A stretch of DNA of 64,000 nt, taken from Prostheceraeus crozeri. Taxonomy: Eukaryota > Platyhelminthes > Polycladida > Euryleptidae. Where the stretch lies: contig CAJQUW010005770.1 in NCBI GenBank assembly GCA_907163375.1, positions 1 to 64,000 of the forward strand. The letters run 5' to 3'. A program made the position numbers and the translations under genes. The notes under the pieces were generated by a model. The model did not search any database. It was not told the origin of the DNA and saw nothing but the letters and a program-made list of their open reading frames with translations. Below, piece by piece: positions 39,165-51,493 of this stretch. Each line of letters starts with the position of its first letter. Within the stretch, counting starts at the first letter, position 1.

Positions 39165-41122
39165 ATTTTGTTGATTCTTCTGTTGGTTCCTACAGACACT
39201 CGTCTCTGGAGAAGATTACTAAGCATTTACATCGTCTTCGCGTTTTACATGGCAGGAATGATGAACCGATCGTCGGTAAGGTGATTGACCCGGTTATCAA
39301 TTTGAGTACGCTGAAGCTGACGAGTGGGCAACACTCTATCCTCAGCAAAGGCCTTAATTTTGCCGTTACCCCCTCATCTATTCCCAAGAAGGAGATTATC
39401 GCTGGGGTTGAGCAGGCTATTTCAGCCTTGGGTTCGGATTACAAGACTTGTATCAGGAATGAAATTTCCAGAATCCTTAAGAGGAAATATCGACCCCGTT
39501 CCAATATTTCTTGTTTGGAGAAAGAGGCTATTTCTTCTCTACAAGCCAACAGAGATATTATTATTCTTCCGTCGGATAAAGGAAGTCGTGTGGTTGTCAT
39601 GAACAGACGGGACTATGTTGACAAATTACGGTCTATCATTGAAGATGGGCCTTATAAAGTGTCCACCAAGAACCCGGGTGCCGGCGTACGCCGTACGCTA
39701 CATGGTAAGATTCGACAGATTGAGTTGGATGGTCGTATAAGTCGACAACAGGCCTTGGAATGGTGTCCTACGTTCTTCCAGACTCCCTTTCTTTTTGGTT
39801 TACCCAAGATCCATAAAGAAAACTGTCCTCTAAGACCTGTTGTCAGTCAGGTTGATTCAGTGTTTTCGGGCTTGTCTAAATTCATCGCTGATTTGGTGAA
39901 ATGTTTTGCTTGTGATAGCCCGTCTTACATCAAGAATTCGGATGATCTGAAATCCAAGCTTCTCTCTATCCCAGTTGTCAACTCTAGTGTATTTGTGAGT
40001 TTCGACGTTGAGTCGCTTTTTACTAATGTCCCAATTGATGGTGTCCTGGATGCGCTCAAATGGTATATTGAAAAGAATGATGACTTCCCGAACGAATGTG
40101 TGTTCACCGTTGATGAACTTCTTTGGCTGACGGAGTTCCTGTTGCGGAACTGTTACTTTGAGTTTGACAACCGTTTCTTTATACAAACGGACGGAGTCAG
40201 TATGGGAAGCAGCCTCGGACCGGCGTCTGCTAATATTTTCATGAATTTTTATGAATTCAAGACGTTTTCTTTAGCGTCGGAACTGGATATTGCCACACCT
40301 TTCATTTGGTACAGATACGTTGATGATGTTTTCGCATGTTGGACGCATCCTGTTAATCAACTTCCTGCTTTCCTTGAGTTCCTGAATGGTCAAGAGGATT
40401 CTATTAATTTCACAATGGAGATTGAGGAAGATGGTAAAATTCCGTTCTTAGATGTTCTCGTAAGTCGGAATGGTGAACGACCTATTTTCTCTGTTTATAG
40501 GAAAGCCACACATTCCAACCTATATCTCCACCGTTCTTCATGCCATCCAAGATCTGTTTTCCCAGGAGTAATCAGGTCTTTGGGTCTACGTGCTGCTCGT
40601 GTTTGTTCGGATTCCACACTTGATGGAGAGTTGGTCAATGTCAAAAGTGCCCTGGCCTCGAATGGGTATGGAGAATCGAAGGTGAACGGGATCCTTTCTT
40701 CCTTGACGATAGGCCGAGCTAGACGTGATGAGCCAACAAACGTTTCTGGTTCCATTCCTTTTATTCCGGGGATCAGTAACGCCATCAAGTCTAAGTTGAT
40801 TGGTTTCGGTATTAACATCGCCCTCAAGCCTGCCTCGACTCTCAGTAGCCTCCTTATCCGCAAGCGACCTTCTCCTTCCGTGTGTTTGGGCTCGGTGTAT
40901 CGCATTGAGTGTGGACACCGCGATTGTGGATTTTCCTACGTCGGTGAATCTTCCACGCCTATCGACAAGAGAAAATCCGAACACTTGCGGATGATACGTG
41001 AGCATGACGTCGACCGATCCGAGCTAGCAAAGCATGTGATGGACAGTGGTCATAGGATCGACATTGATTCCATGACTGGGGTGGACAGGGAACGCTCCTG
41101 GAAGAGGAGAATAGTGAAGTAA
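39165..41122 (+). pseudogene. Penelope-like unit 4, inverted, truncated and mutated
   Basis: Plus-strand copy starting at the DFVDSSVGSYRH segment (the N-terminal ~118 codons are lost). The RT domain is complete with YVDD. The C-terminus stops early after KRRIVK because GAA became TAA near 41120. The GIY-YIG motif reads ESSTPIDKR, losing the conserved Arg. It sits head-to-head with unit 3. Confidence 0.88.
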
Positions 41123-41520
41123 TCTCTTTGGACTAAACATTTCCGTTCCAACAACCGAATCAAGATAGATCTGAGGTCTTTTTATGACTCTATTCTTTAG
41201 CTAACGTCTTTATCCTTGTTTTTACCTTGATGTGCATTACTTGCAGAATTTTAGGAGTAACATGCTCATTGGCGTATTTTTGTTGTTAGCTTAGGATTTC
41301 GTAATGTGTCTTAATGTAAATGAATCTGGTCTAGAATGTTCCCTATCATAACTGTTTATATCTGATTGATCCAACAATAAACGAACAGTCGCTTGATAAT
41401 GACTTGCGGTGTCGGTCGAAAGCGCTTGCGATAAAGTGTTTTTACTTTCTGATATTTCCATCAAATATGGAGTGTCCTCCTACTGACAATATTGAAATAC
41501 ACTCCCTATTCCGTCAAACG

Positions 41521-41529
41521 AAAATCTTT
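41521..41529. repeat. Target-site duplication of the Penelope array, right
   Basis: AAAATCTTT directly after the unit 4 tail (CCGTCAAACG); matches 32696-32704. Confidence 0.75.
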
Positions 41530-43655
41530 GCGAACAAATTTTAATGGCATTGGGAGATACTATTTCTGCGTCAAATTGTGGAAAATACGAAAATCAAATC
41601 GTCATTCCATGACAGTAAAAATGCACAAAAGTTCATTTTCAGGGAATAGAAGGGGACGTTGAATTTTGGCGATGAATTTTAATGCTCTCGTAATTCGTGA
41701 AAGTTGGAATAATGCATAGGTTTACTACATAGGCGGGTCCATCATAGGTGGACCCAAAAATCATTGGATGCCGCTAATGGACAGAATGTCAACTATGCAA
41801 TAAATATGCCAAATGCCAACAAAGTGCAAATGTGGAGTTGGGGTGGCGGAGTGTTATCAAGGTGACGGTGGACTCGAACTAGACTAGGGATGTATAAATT
41901 ACCGTAACATTCCCAAGGCGGTAACTTACCGAAAATTACCGTAATTTATGCGGTAAGTTGCGGTAATTTATGAAAAATATAGCAGCAGCGCGCCCGGCTC
42001 ACCCAAGCAATTCAAGTATGTATTATTAGAAGACTATTTGACACTATAAGACTATCTAGAATCATAACGCCCCATTTGAGTCTTTATTTGTCAACTTCGT
42101 CCCCTGAGGTTAGTTGGCCCAATTTTGCAATTGCTCTTTACAGCCAATAGCCATAGATATAGTGAAATTTGGTCCTGAAGTTGGAAGTTGGAATAAATTC
42201 GATTCTAGGCCTATTTCATTATTTTATTAAATCCATTGTAAACCTGCTCTCTTATTCGCGTGTCTTAATTTCTTAATAAAACAGCTATATGTAGACACAG
42301 GGCTACAGGGCCTAAGACTTTCACCAAAATTGACTTATGAATAAAAGACTTATTTTGATAAAAACATACTTTTAATATACTGCTGCAAATTGAAAAAGAC
42401 AAAAATGTTGTGTAAAAAATATTTCTCTTTCAGCAAACAAATTGTTGTGAAACTCGATATAATCTCAATGAATATACTGTTAAGAGACCGCTAAATGATT
42501 GTATACCGTACATAAAATGTAATCTTCATCTATTCGGACTTGCATGCATCGGTGTTTATAAAAGTAAAAATTGCATACAAAATATGATTATACCAGTAAA
42601 TCAATACGATTGGAGATAGATGGTACAAAACATGCGAAGATGCGCACACAAGAAGACTACAAAAAATTCGATTAATCAGCACGGACAGCGCCGATAACAA
42701 AGATGTTAACAAAATGTATATATATAACAGAAATGTTGGGTAACAAAATAATTCATTTTTTAGCAAGGTAATCGTAGCAAAAATTAGTATGGATCTCATG
42801 AATATAGGTGGGATATATTTACTTACAATGTAAGCTACAGGATTATGCACTGTTCAAAAGTGAAGAAATGTTCATATATGAATCAATCTGATTGGATATA
42901 CGAATATATCATAAACATTTCTTCATCGACATTGTAGATAAATTCAATTTCATGTTAACTAATGCTTTCTAAAGCATGAACAGATATAAAACAATTGAGG
43001 ACTAACAGGCCTACTCCAATGGAAGCTGTGATCATGTTAAGCCGAACACAATGCAAAACTACGCAAGAATTTCATAAGTAATCAATCTGTACTTCATATC
43101 AAGATGTTGCATTAGGATTATTATTGCATCAATTATTACCACTTACAATATTTCGTTCCGTGTGTTTAAACTGAACACGCTAATCGAAAAACAGATAGGG
43201 CCTAAAACTGACAGAAGAATGATAGGAACAGATATTTGACTGATCAGACTAAGAGAATTTAGAACGCTTTAAGAAGATGCTCAAGAATTTTTATGTTTTG
43301 AGTTTTGATTCCCAATATATACGAAAGTGTGCAACCTTGCTTGGTGATAAGTCTTTCTTCCCTATTATTTCATGTTCAGGATATTTTGTAAATGAATAAT
43401 ATAGTAAATATTTATCAGGTACACACAATATTTTCTTCATCTACTCGTTAATAGATGACAATAACTAATGAATTTGAGTATGTGCATATTACAGAAAATT
43501 GAACTTTTGCGGTGAAGCTGACTATGAACAATTACGGAAATTACATGTACCGGTACTGAGAAAATTTAAGGAGGACAAAATACTAAAAAATAAGACTAAA
43601 CATGATCAGTTGCCACAAATACCCAGTGAATCGAAACTTATAAATCTTCCAAGAA
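41530..43655. other. Host intergenic DNA with an ACCGTAA-rich patch
   Basis: No gene is supported. At 41886-41975 the motif ATTACCG/CGGTAA recurs about seven times in both orientations after CTAGGGATGTATAA. This may be one end of a DNA transposon; I found no matching inverted end nearby. Confidence 0.45.
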
Positions 43656-43659
43656 ACTT

Positions 43660-43945
43660 ACAAGATCTTAGAAGATTTGCAAGATTGGACTGTTATCTTG
43701 GAAGATTTGTAAGATATGTCTGTTGTCTTGGAAGATTAGCCTGAAAGATCTTAGAAGATATGTCTGGGAACTGAAACTTGGAAGATTTGTAAGATTGGTC
43801 TGTTGTCTTGGAAGATTGGCCTGAAAGATCTTAGAAGATATGTCTGGGAACTGAAACTTGGAAGATTGGCAAGATAGAACTGTTATCTTGGAAGATTTAC
43901 CTGTAATATCTTATGAGATATGTTTGGGAACTGAAACTTGGAAAT
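43660..43945. repeat. 80-bp minisatellite, about 3.5 copies
   Basis: The unit contains CTGAAAGATCTTAGAAG, TGGGAACTGAAACTTGG and GTTGTCTTGGAAGATT. Copies start near 43741 and 43821, with a diverged one near 43901. It is built from a shorter TTGGAAGAT sub-motif. No coding role. Confidence 0.8.
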
Positions 43946-45546
43946 TTGGTAATACCACAGCGCCAGAGGAAGGACCCCGCAGCACCCGCAGTTGCGGGAA
44001 GCGCAAAATAATTTCATTAAGTTGAAGTTTATGAATTACTTATAATAAAATTATGGAGAACTTTCAATGTGATCTGTGAACTTGTATAGTGATCATCAGG
44101 GGCAACAACCGGCCCCACTGACTCAAGTTGCGAACTACTATAAGAATGCTTGCATGCATAGAATTGAGATCAGTTTTTAGTCAATTGGTGCTGCTTCTTC
44201 TTGCTATATCGGCTAAGACGTTGGTTATTTTTTTATTGGATAATACTCAATCCTACCTATTTAAAAACGATGTTCTTGGTCACTTTTGTAGCTAGTAAAA
44301 TCGAGAATACGAAGTCAATGATCAAATCAGGAAATGGGAGCAATGTAAGTACTACGTACTATACAAGTCTCATTATAGGACAAGTCAAACATTCAGAGCA
44401 GAAGCTATTCGGTTTGACAAAGACAAAACCCCATTATTATTGTGTTCATGGGTTTGCAGGAAGCAGTCCAGGCGCATTAAAAATAAGTATGACGCATTCT
44501 ATTCAGGTCACGTATGTTGCTACACTACCGTCATCGATCAACCAGTTCTCCGCACTGCTGTTAACACGTTAACAGTGACAGCTTATGAGCAACGCATAAA
44601 GGAGCAGCGTGCATGATTCGGTTGTCGGTAACATCACCAGTGCTGTGACTGAGAAGTTTCTATTGCGTTGTCTACATTGCGGATTGTTTCAATTACTGTA
44701 CAGAAATCAATTCATGCTACCGGTATTCGATGTTTATACTGCTTTATCAGGAACATTGATACAGACTTTGGTTGATGTTGTCCTGAGTTTCTTCAAATTT
44801 CTCATCGTCGCTGAAGGAATTTAAGGACGCAAGGAACTGATGAAATTGCCACTCACATGATTCCTTGCAATAGAAATGTGGAGTCAAAGCTGAATTTCAT
44901 CTACCGTGGTAAATTGAATGATCAAATTCCAGATCGAAGGTAAGAACATTTCACTGTGTCATAATTTACGCGTCCAACTAGGCCCTATGACAGATCCATA
45001 ACTCGTGACAACTCGTGAAGTGATAATGACCAGGTCGCATCCCTTACACTAAGATAGAAATAGAAATATATTTTCGCCAATACAATCGCTGTACAAGATT
45101 CATGTACAAAAAGCGTAAACATATGTGCATGTGCATATTATATTCAAAAGAAGTACATTAGATATATTGTACCAGTGACTGTAGAGGTGAACGGTGTAGG
45201 CAGTAGAAACCTAGTCCCGCTGAGAGAAGTCCGATGTCAATCCACATTTCACACAAACGTCGGAAGAATATATCGCAATAAAAGTATGAGTCATGTATGC
45301 ATGAACCCATTGCAGGGTCTAAACTAATTTATGCATTTGTAGAGTACATGAAGATCGGTTTAGAACAGTAAAAAGTACAGTATATCGCATAATATGCAGT
45401 TGGGTATCATGCAATTAAGGTAAAATTTGTAAATATTGTTTATTGTTTATTGATAATGGAAATCATACATACTATTCAATACGCACATCGAATACAACTG
45501 AAATTTTGAAAGAACAAAGATAGTGATAATAAGTAATTCGAGAAAG
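43946..45546. other. Host intergenic DNA, no supported gene
   Basis: Two open frames (44201-44572 and 44609-44824, plus strand) exist, but I see no recognisable domain or conserved character. I do not call them genes. Confidence 0.5.
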
Positions 45547-46932
45547 TTAGTCAGACGTTTGTGAAGCAAAATACATTTTATTGAACAGTCTAGTGCAGTA
45601 AGGAAAGAAAGTTGATGATCGACGCATGGAATGAGACAAGGGTATCTCAAAATGACCGCTTACAGGTAACCTTCGGGGAGCCAAGTGATAGATGAAGTTA
45701 TTCGGTTTCAAGATATCTGAAAACGTTCGAAGAGCGATTTTATCTGCACGCTCGATGAATGAAGGTAATAATCGGCAATTGCTGTAGTCACCGCAATCAC
45801 AAATGATGTAATGGCAGCGTTTCCTTACTCTTTCAATTTTCCGAATTGACTTTTGAGTCATGTTCATGAACACAGGGCAATTGTACTCTAATATACTTGC
45901 AATATATGATTTATATACACTCAGTAGATCGTTTTTACTAACTCCGGGTATTCTTTTCAGTTTTTTCAGAAGAAATATACGCTGTGATGCTTTCTTTGTC
46001 ACGTTATCGATATGGGAATCCCATTTCAAATTTTGTTGGAATGTTAAACCAAGAATTTTAAGTTCAGATACAACTGTCAGCCCAGTCGGTAGATTCAGTG
46101 GACATCCTGACTTTCCGAACACCATAAGGCGTGTTTTATCCGTGTTGAGCACTAGGCCATGGATGGAGCACCAATCTTCAATGTTTTTGATTTCAACGTG
46201 GATGCTGTCATTTATATTTGAGTCTTTACTCGATGGAATCAATAAGCAAAAGTCGTCAGCATACTTGAAGATTTTTGTGTCGATAGATTTTGATGACAAA
46301 GAACCCATAAAAGAAGCAAAAAGAAATGGCGAGATAATGGAACCCTGAGGTACACCCGAGGAAGTAGCCTTTTCAGTTGATGACACACCGCGTAGTATTA
46401 CCTTTTGCCACCTTTCGTAGTAATAATGAGAACACCAACAAATAAAGTCAGGTGGTAATTTGTTTTCTGTCAAATATTGCAGCAATTTGTCATAAGGTAA
46501 CCGATCAAAAGCCTTGCTGAGATCAAATGCTAACAGGACAATACCGGCTTATTGTGTCGACTATAGCTATATGTGCGTATAACGTTGAGGACCCAGGACG
46601 GAAGCCATATTGGTCTCAAATAATGGTGGACAATTTGATATCCTTTCGAGTATTTTACCCAGTGAGCATATTTCTAACATTTTTAAGAATATTTTGTTCT
46701 TACTGACTTTTCTGATATATTTCGGCAATATATTCCACTCTGTGGCACCGGAAAAGTCAAAATTTTTTTGACATAGATAAGTTCTGTAACATTGTATCGG
46801 AAAATTGATAGCATTTCTTTCCGTGCATGTTCCATCAAATTTATATTTACGAATACTTTTCAAAGATAAGGACAGCCTATCATTTTCATATTTGAGCTTG
46901 TGACATATGCTGAGAACCTTATAACGATACAT
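45547..46932 (-). pseudogene. Non-LTR retrotransposon (LINE) reverse transcriptase remnants
   Basis: The 45547-46548 frame has RT motif A AFDLSKAFDRLP, motif B SSGVPQGSIISPFLF, motif C KYADDFCLL, then the post-RT region with ILGLTFQQNLKW and a normal LINE C-terminus. Just upstream, in another frame (46560-46620), is QYGFRPGSSTLYAHIAIVD, so a frameshift separates the two. Further upstream (46700-46932) FSGATEWNILPKYIR looks like the C-terminal end of a LINE ORF. The stretch is therefore a chimera of two fragments. The endonuclease domain is absent. Decayed and inactive. Confidence 0.85.
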
Positions 46933-47098
46933 GCGATTAACTCCTAGAAAACTCTCAAAAACACTTAAATGAAAATTTAGGTGAGGGTTCTATGTGATGG
47001 CGAGTTCTATTCGAGGAAATGCGGTAGTCAAGCGAAAAAAGTTAACATAGCATATGCTCATGAATAGAAATACACAAACACATTTAAATGCGTATAAT

Positions 47099-47106
47099 AT
47101 CATTGT
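47099..47106. repeat. Target-site duplication, left (ATCATTGT)
   Basis: Identical to 49966-49973; flanks the hAT-like element. Confidence 0.85.
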
Positions 47107-49965
47107 CAGAGCTGGAAAAATTCCACTGAAATTTTTTAATTCCAATTCCAATTCCGGAGCAGAAATTTCAATTCCAAATCCAATTCCAATTCCAGTCGAA
47201 ACAGTTCAATTCAATTCCAATTCCAATTCTATTCCACGTAAGATCCAATTCCGATAATTGCATGTCGAGTATAGTGTCTTATGTTAATGTATCTAACGTT
47301 TGTTCGTTTCAATCTAACCCATGTGCCCTTATCCTATCCTCGTTGTTACCAAGGTTGGGTCTTGGGTTCACTCTTGGGTTTTGGGTAGTCTTGGGGGTTA
47401 CCCAAGAATCTTGGGGTGCGGCCCCAAGAGCTTGGGTACCACCCCAAGAGTAAAAAAATTGGTCATGAATGATTATTTGCGGTTTTCTTGGAAAAATTCT
47501 GCCTATGTATATGACCACATCATGTCATAGCAAGTCATCTACATGTAAGCTTACATGTATGTGCATGTAGATATGTAACCTACTTCAACCATACGATTGG
47601 TCTTTCTATGATAAAACTGTGCTATCATCAACTTTGATATAGACCTACCATAAATGTCTATCTGATAGTTTATTTAATTATCTTTTTAAACTATGCTTAA
47701 CCTATGGCTTCCTTGTGAATTTAATCCATTAAACAAGATGTAATGCATATTGTGTTAGACAGAATTTTGTATATATCATTTTGTTTGAAATAAAACAAAT
47801 AATACATGAAAAAATGCAATGCATTAAACCAATGCCTGTATAACGCTTATGCTGTTAAGTGGTAGCCCATAACATTTCTTAGATAACTTGCTTTATATAG
47901 CCTCTTGCCTTGAAAGTTAAAAACTTCGGCCTATATTGTTTATTCCACTATTAGGCTACATGTATTAGAAATAGAAAGATATTGGTATCATTTAATGCAG
48001 TGACATTCTTTGATAATTACTTCTTACGATTAGTAAAAATATCGTCGCATATCATAATGTGCTCTTTTCATCTTATACGAGCCTATTATGTTGTAAGGAA
48101 TGTATAGCGTAGTCATGCATGTTGTTCTAATTATGTGATTATTAGGCTGTACACGTAAACAGGGTTGATGATATTAGGTCCAGAGATAACCTATGCCGAT
48201 AATTAAAACTTTTAGCTGAATATTAATATGGCTTCAATTCCGCAATAACAAATTCATGTAATAAATAGAAATTAATATGAACATTAGACATATATTAATT
48301 GGATAGCAATATGTACAATATGGCATGATTCAAAATATATTCATGCAATTTTAGATCATTTTAGAACATGTTTTGGAAATTGCTGTTCCATTTCACTAGA
48401 GAAATAGCCACTCTTGGGTCCAATCTTGGGGGGTGCCCAAGATTAGACCCAAGATTAATCTTGGGCTTGGGGATACCCAAGCCCAAGTTTGGACCCAACC
48501 TTGTTGTTCCTGTGTGCTGTTCCCTGCGTCGTTCCTATGTGAGTTTTCATGTTCATAGTTCATATTTCTTGTGTACATGTATATATGTAACCGGTCAACC
48601 TACGCCATTTTCGTTTCATAAACGAGATATTCAATATCTCACGAAAAAACGAAAAGAAATTAACAGTCAGCAAATAATCAAACACTGAGTGAGAGAGAGA
48701 GAGAGATGAGATGCGAGCGAATAAATCTATTAATAAACTGACAGAAGAAAGAAATTCAGTGTGCGAATAACGTGATTGTTGATGAAAGAAAAAACGACGA
48801 TAAAAATGATATCATGAAAACTGATTAATGGTCCATGTTAAAAAAGGAGATTAAAAATTCCGTGATGAGAACGAAATGTGGTCGGGTCGAAAGCTAACGA
48901 GCAGAGATTAAAGGAAACTCTTTCAATTTTCAAAAGAAAGTGGTTTTATCGTCAAGTCCCAAAAATTTGTATAAATTAGAAACGATGAGAAATTGACGCA
49001 ACAACAACTGCCAACAACACATACGATATCTTCAGTAGCTGTTAGAAGAACTCCGGGCTCTCGCGGTGCAACTTAACTACAGAAGTAACAACAACAACTG
49101 CCCGCCAGCGAACAACAACACAACAGCGTATACAGCAACACATCAGCGAGCGCGATTGAAGATTGACGGTATAAGTGACACTGATATTTATGATATTATT
49201 TTGGCATAAGTGAGTCCGATCGAATTGAAGTGAATTCAACATTAAGAAGTGAACTGTAAGTGTAAACTTTTTTTTTATCGTTGCGTATCGCATCTATGTA
49301 ACTATAGTCCTTAAAATTAATATTGTTAATTGTTGTGATTGGAAGTTGAATAATAGTTCCTGTAATTGAATAATTAGTTATTAGAATGATTTGTTGACAC
49401 TGTCTATATTATGATTTGAACTGACAGGGTTGCTGCCTTTTAATGCAGCGTTAATTTTCCTCTTTCCGAACTAATTGTTTTTCGTGTGTACAACAATTAA
49501 GTTAAACTCCAATTCTTGTGCTTATCCTATCAAGAACTAAATTCAACAATTGCTTTATTTTTATTAATTATATCTTACTTGATAAATAACTAAACAACAG
49601 AATGAACAAAGATGACTGTCTTTTCATTGTCTGCCTAATCGCTGAAATAACATTGTCCGGGACTGTAGGCCCATCGAAGTCACAAAAAACACCCTTTATT
49701 CAAATAGAATAAAGCTCTCCCTGTCGATCTATCTCTTTCTTATCTCTGCGTGCAGTTAACACAACGGCCGAGTACTGTGATTTCAATTTTTGTACAAATA
49801 GATTTATCACAGGTCTATCGAAAAAGTGGAATTGAGGTTTATCAAGGTCAATTCCAATTCCATTTCCAGTAGATTTAAATATTGTCGATTCCAATTCCAA
49901 TTCCGACGAAAAATGGAATTAATTCCATATCGGAATCAATTCCAATTCCGACTTTTCCAACTCTG
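47107..49965. mobile_element. Non-autonomous hAT-like element (2859 bp)
   Basis: Left end CAGAGCTGGAAAAATTCC, right end (complement) CAGAGTTGGAAAAGTCGG: hAT-type termini followed on both sides by subterminal arrays of AATTCC repeats in inverted orientation. Perfect 8-bp ATCATTGT duplications flank it, as expected for hAT. No transposase ORF is seen inside. The interior carries a nested foldback (47350-48503), a GA microsatellite (about 48690) and CAACAA-rich sequence. Confidence 0.88.
47350..48503. mobile_element. Nested foldback element with CTTGGG subterminal repeats
   Basis: It begins CAAGGTTGGGTC and ends GACCCAACCTTG, exact 12-bp inverted repeats. Both arms (~100 bp) are packed with CTTGGG/CCCAAG words. 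Flanks TTGTTAC and TTGTTCC differ at one base and may be a 7-bp duplication. No ORF of note. Confidence 0.62.
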
Positions 49966-49973
49966 ATCATTGT
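49966..49973. repeat. Target-site duplication, right (ATCATTGT)
   Basis: Pairs with 47099-47106. Confidence 0.85.
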
Positions 49974-51487
49974 ATCTCTTGGTTTTCTGTAAATATCAAC
50001 ATGGTTTGTATTATGTTCATTTTTGAGTAAATAATAATGAATGCATGCAGGTCGAGGTAACTAGGTTATTAAAATGTAATAAAGGGGCCCAAGTTGGAAT
50101 TTACAATAGATTCCTTTAGAACCTCATGCTAGAATTAAAGCATTAATTAGGTTACAAGTAACATTTACATTGTTTTCAAAATTCTAAAATACAAATGTTC
50201 AGTCCACTTTTTGCACTTTTTACAGGTGAAATGGAAAAGAAGAGAGGAACATTGCAGGGGAAGATAGATGACAACGACAACACTATTAGGAGCTTCGGCT
50301 TCCTCGATTCCTCAGGGGAACAACTATCCGAACCAGAAATAGATGCACAGTCTCTTGGAACAGATGAGGAGCCACTAAGAAATCCTGATACAGAGGTATG
50401 TCTTAGTCATAGAAAATAGATAATTAGACTATGGTGAAGGGACATCAATTCATTTTCAGCGAAATTACATCTGCTCCTGGTGCCTACTCTTTAGAAATAA
50501 AAGTTGAGAATCTTGTATGCCGGCATATTCTTGAACTGTGGAAAATCTAGGTTTATTTGTTTGCGATAGAGTAACTAGGAACATATTACAATTCCGTGCG
50601 CATTACTTTAAAGTATGGATGTCTGTTTGAGACTATATGAATACATTAATTTTCAATTATTTGTACAAGCGATGCGTTACAATTAATTGTTTCTTGATAT
50701 TGTGATGTTACTTGAAACTTGATAAATGTTAAATGCACACTCCTGCTGGCGTATTTTGCAGGCACTATGTACTAGTGTTTAAAAATTACCGGTAATTTAT
50801 TTTAAGTTACCTTACCGGTAAATTACTGGTAATTCATCGGTGAATTACCGGCAATTTATATTCAAGTCCATATAACTTCAAATCGAGTGCACCAATATGC
50901 AAGACAATATCTCAAGACATTTTGCTGTAATAATGCACTGCTGATATTCAAAGCTAGATGTATCCAAAACGTCTGAGTGGATTGAAGACAATTTGTGCAC
51001 GAAGTTTTAAAAATATTCTAGTTTTGTGAACAGCACCTGTACTATGAGACCATATGGGAACTTAAATTAATTACTGAGAGATATCTCACTTGTATGCATG
51101 CATAGTGCGTGATATCACAATATAGATACAATAATAAATTAAAGTCTTCTCATTGCCTCCTAATGTTAGATCAAATTGTCTCCAATTCAGTGTTTTTCAT
51201 TCCATCAAAAACAATCCCATGCATGCGTATAGAAGAAAAAATTCGTACCACTGTAGCCTTGGCAAATCTGAAAATGACGGTGCGATCAATACTTACATCA
51301 TCTTTCCTGCGTTTGTTAAAAAGCAATTAGTTCAACCATTTAAGAATGAAAATTTTCTTCACAATCAAAGCAAAGTCACTTTCCTTTGATACGATTCGTT
51401 ATAAATCTCACACTGTTCATCTATCCTATACGCATGGTACGACATATTTTTCACCTATAAATTATTTCCTGATCATCTTTTTCAGAG
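49974..51487. other. Host intergenic DNA with an ACCGGTAA-rich patch
   Basis: No gene is supported. At 50775-50860 TTACCGGTAA-type palindromes recur about six times after CTAGTGTTTAAAA, in the same orientation as the patch at 41886. The 50195-50419 open frame has no recognisable domain. Confidence 0.45.
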
Positions 51488-51493
51488 GCCATA

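Larger units (their letters stand above)
32705..41520. mobile_element. Penelope-like element array: three tandem plus one inverted unit
   Basis: The period is 2678 bp: the sequence CAGTAGGAGGACACTCC recurs at 32710, 35388 and 38066. Units 1 and 2 are full length on the minus strand. Unit 3 is cut at about 39148. After ~16 bp of filler, a 5'-truncated fourth unit runs on the plus strand to 41520 and includes the start of a next unit. Tandem units sharing a pseudo-LTR, plus an inverted partial unit, are typical of Penelope-like retroelements. The whole array is flanked by 9-bp duplications, so it probably entered as one event. Units are almost identical, hence young. Confidence 0.9.

Noticed and set aside
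33201..40994. Secondary frames of 60-139 aa on both strands inside the Penelope units
   Set aside because: They repeat identically in every unit as shadows of the 803-aa frame and do not look like proteins.
47107..49965. Possible Helitron from the 3' CT-rich ends
   Set aside because: Perfect 8-bp target duplications and inverted hAT-type ends exclude a Helitron.
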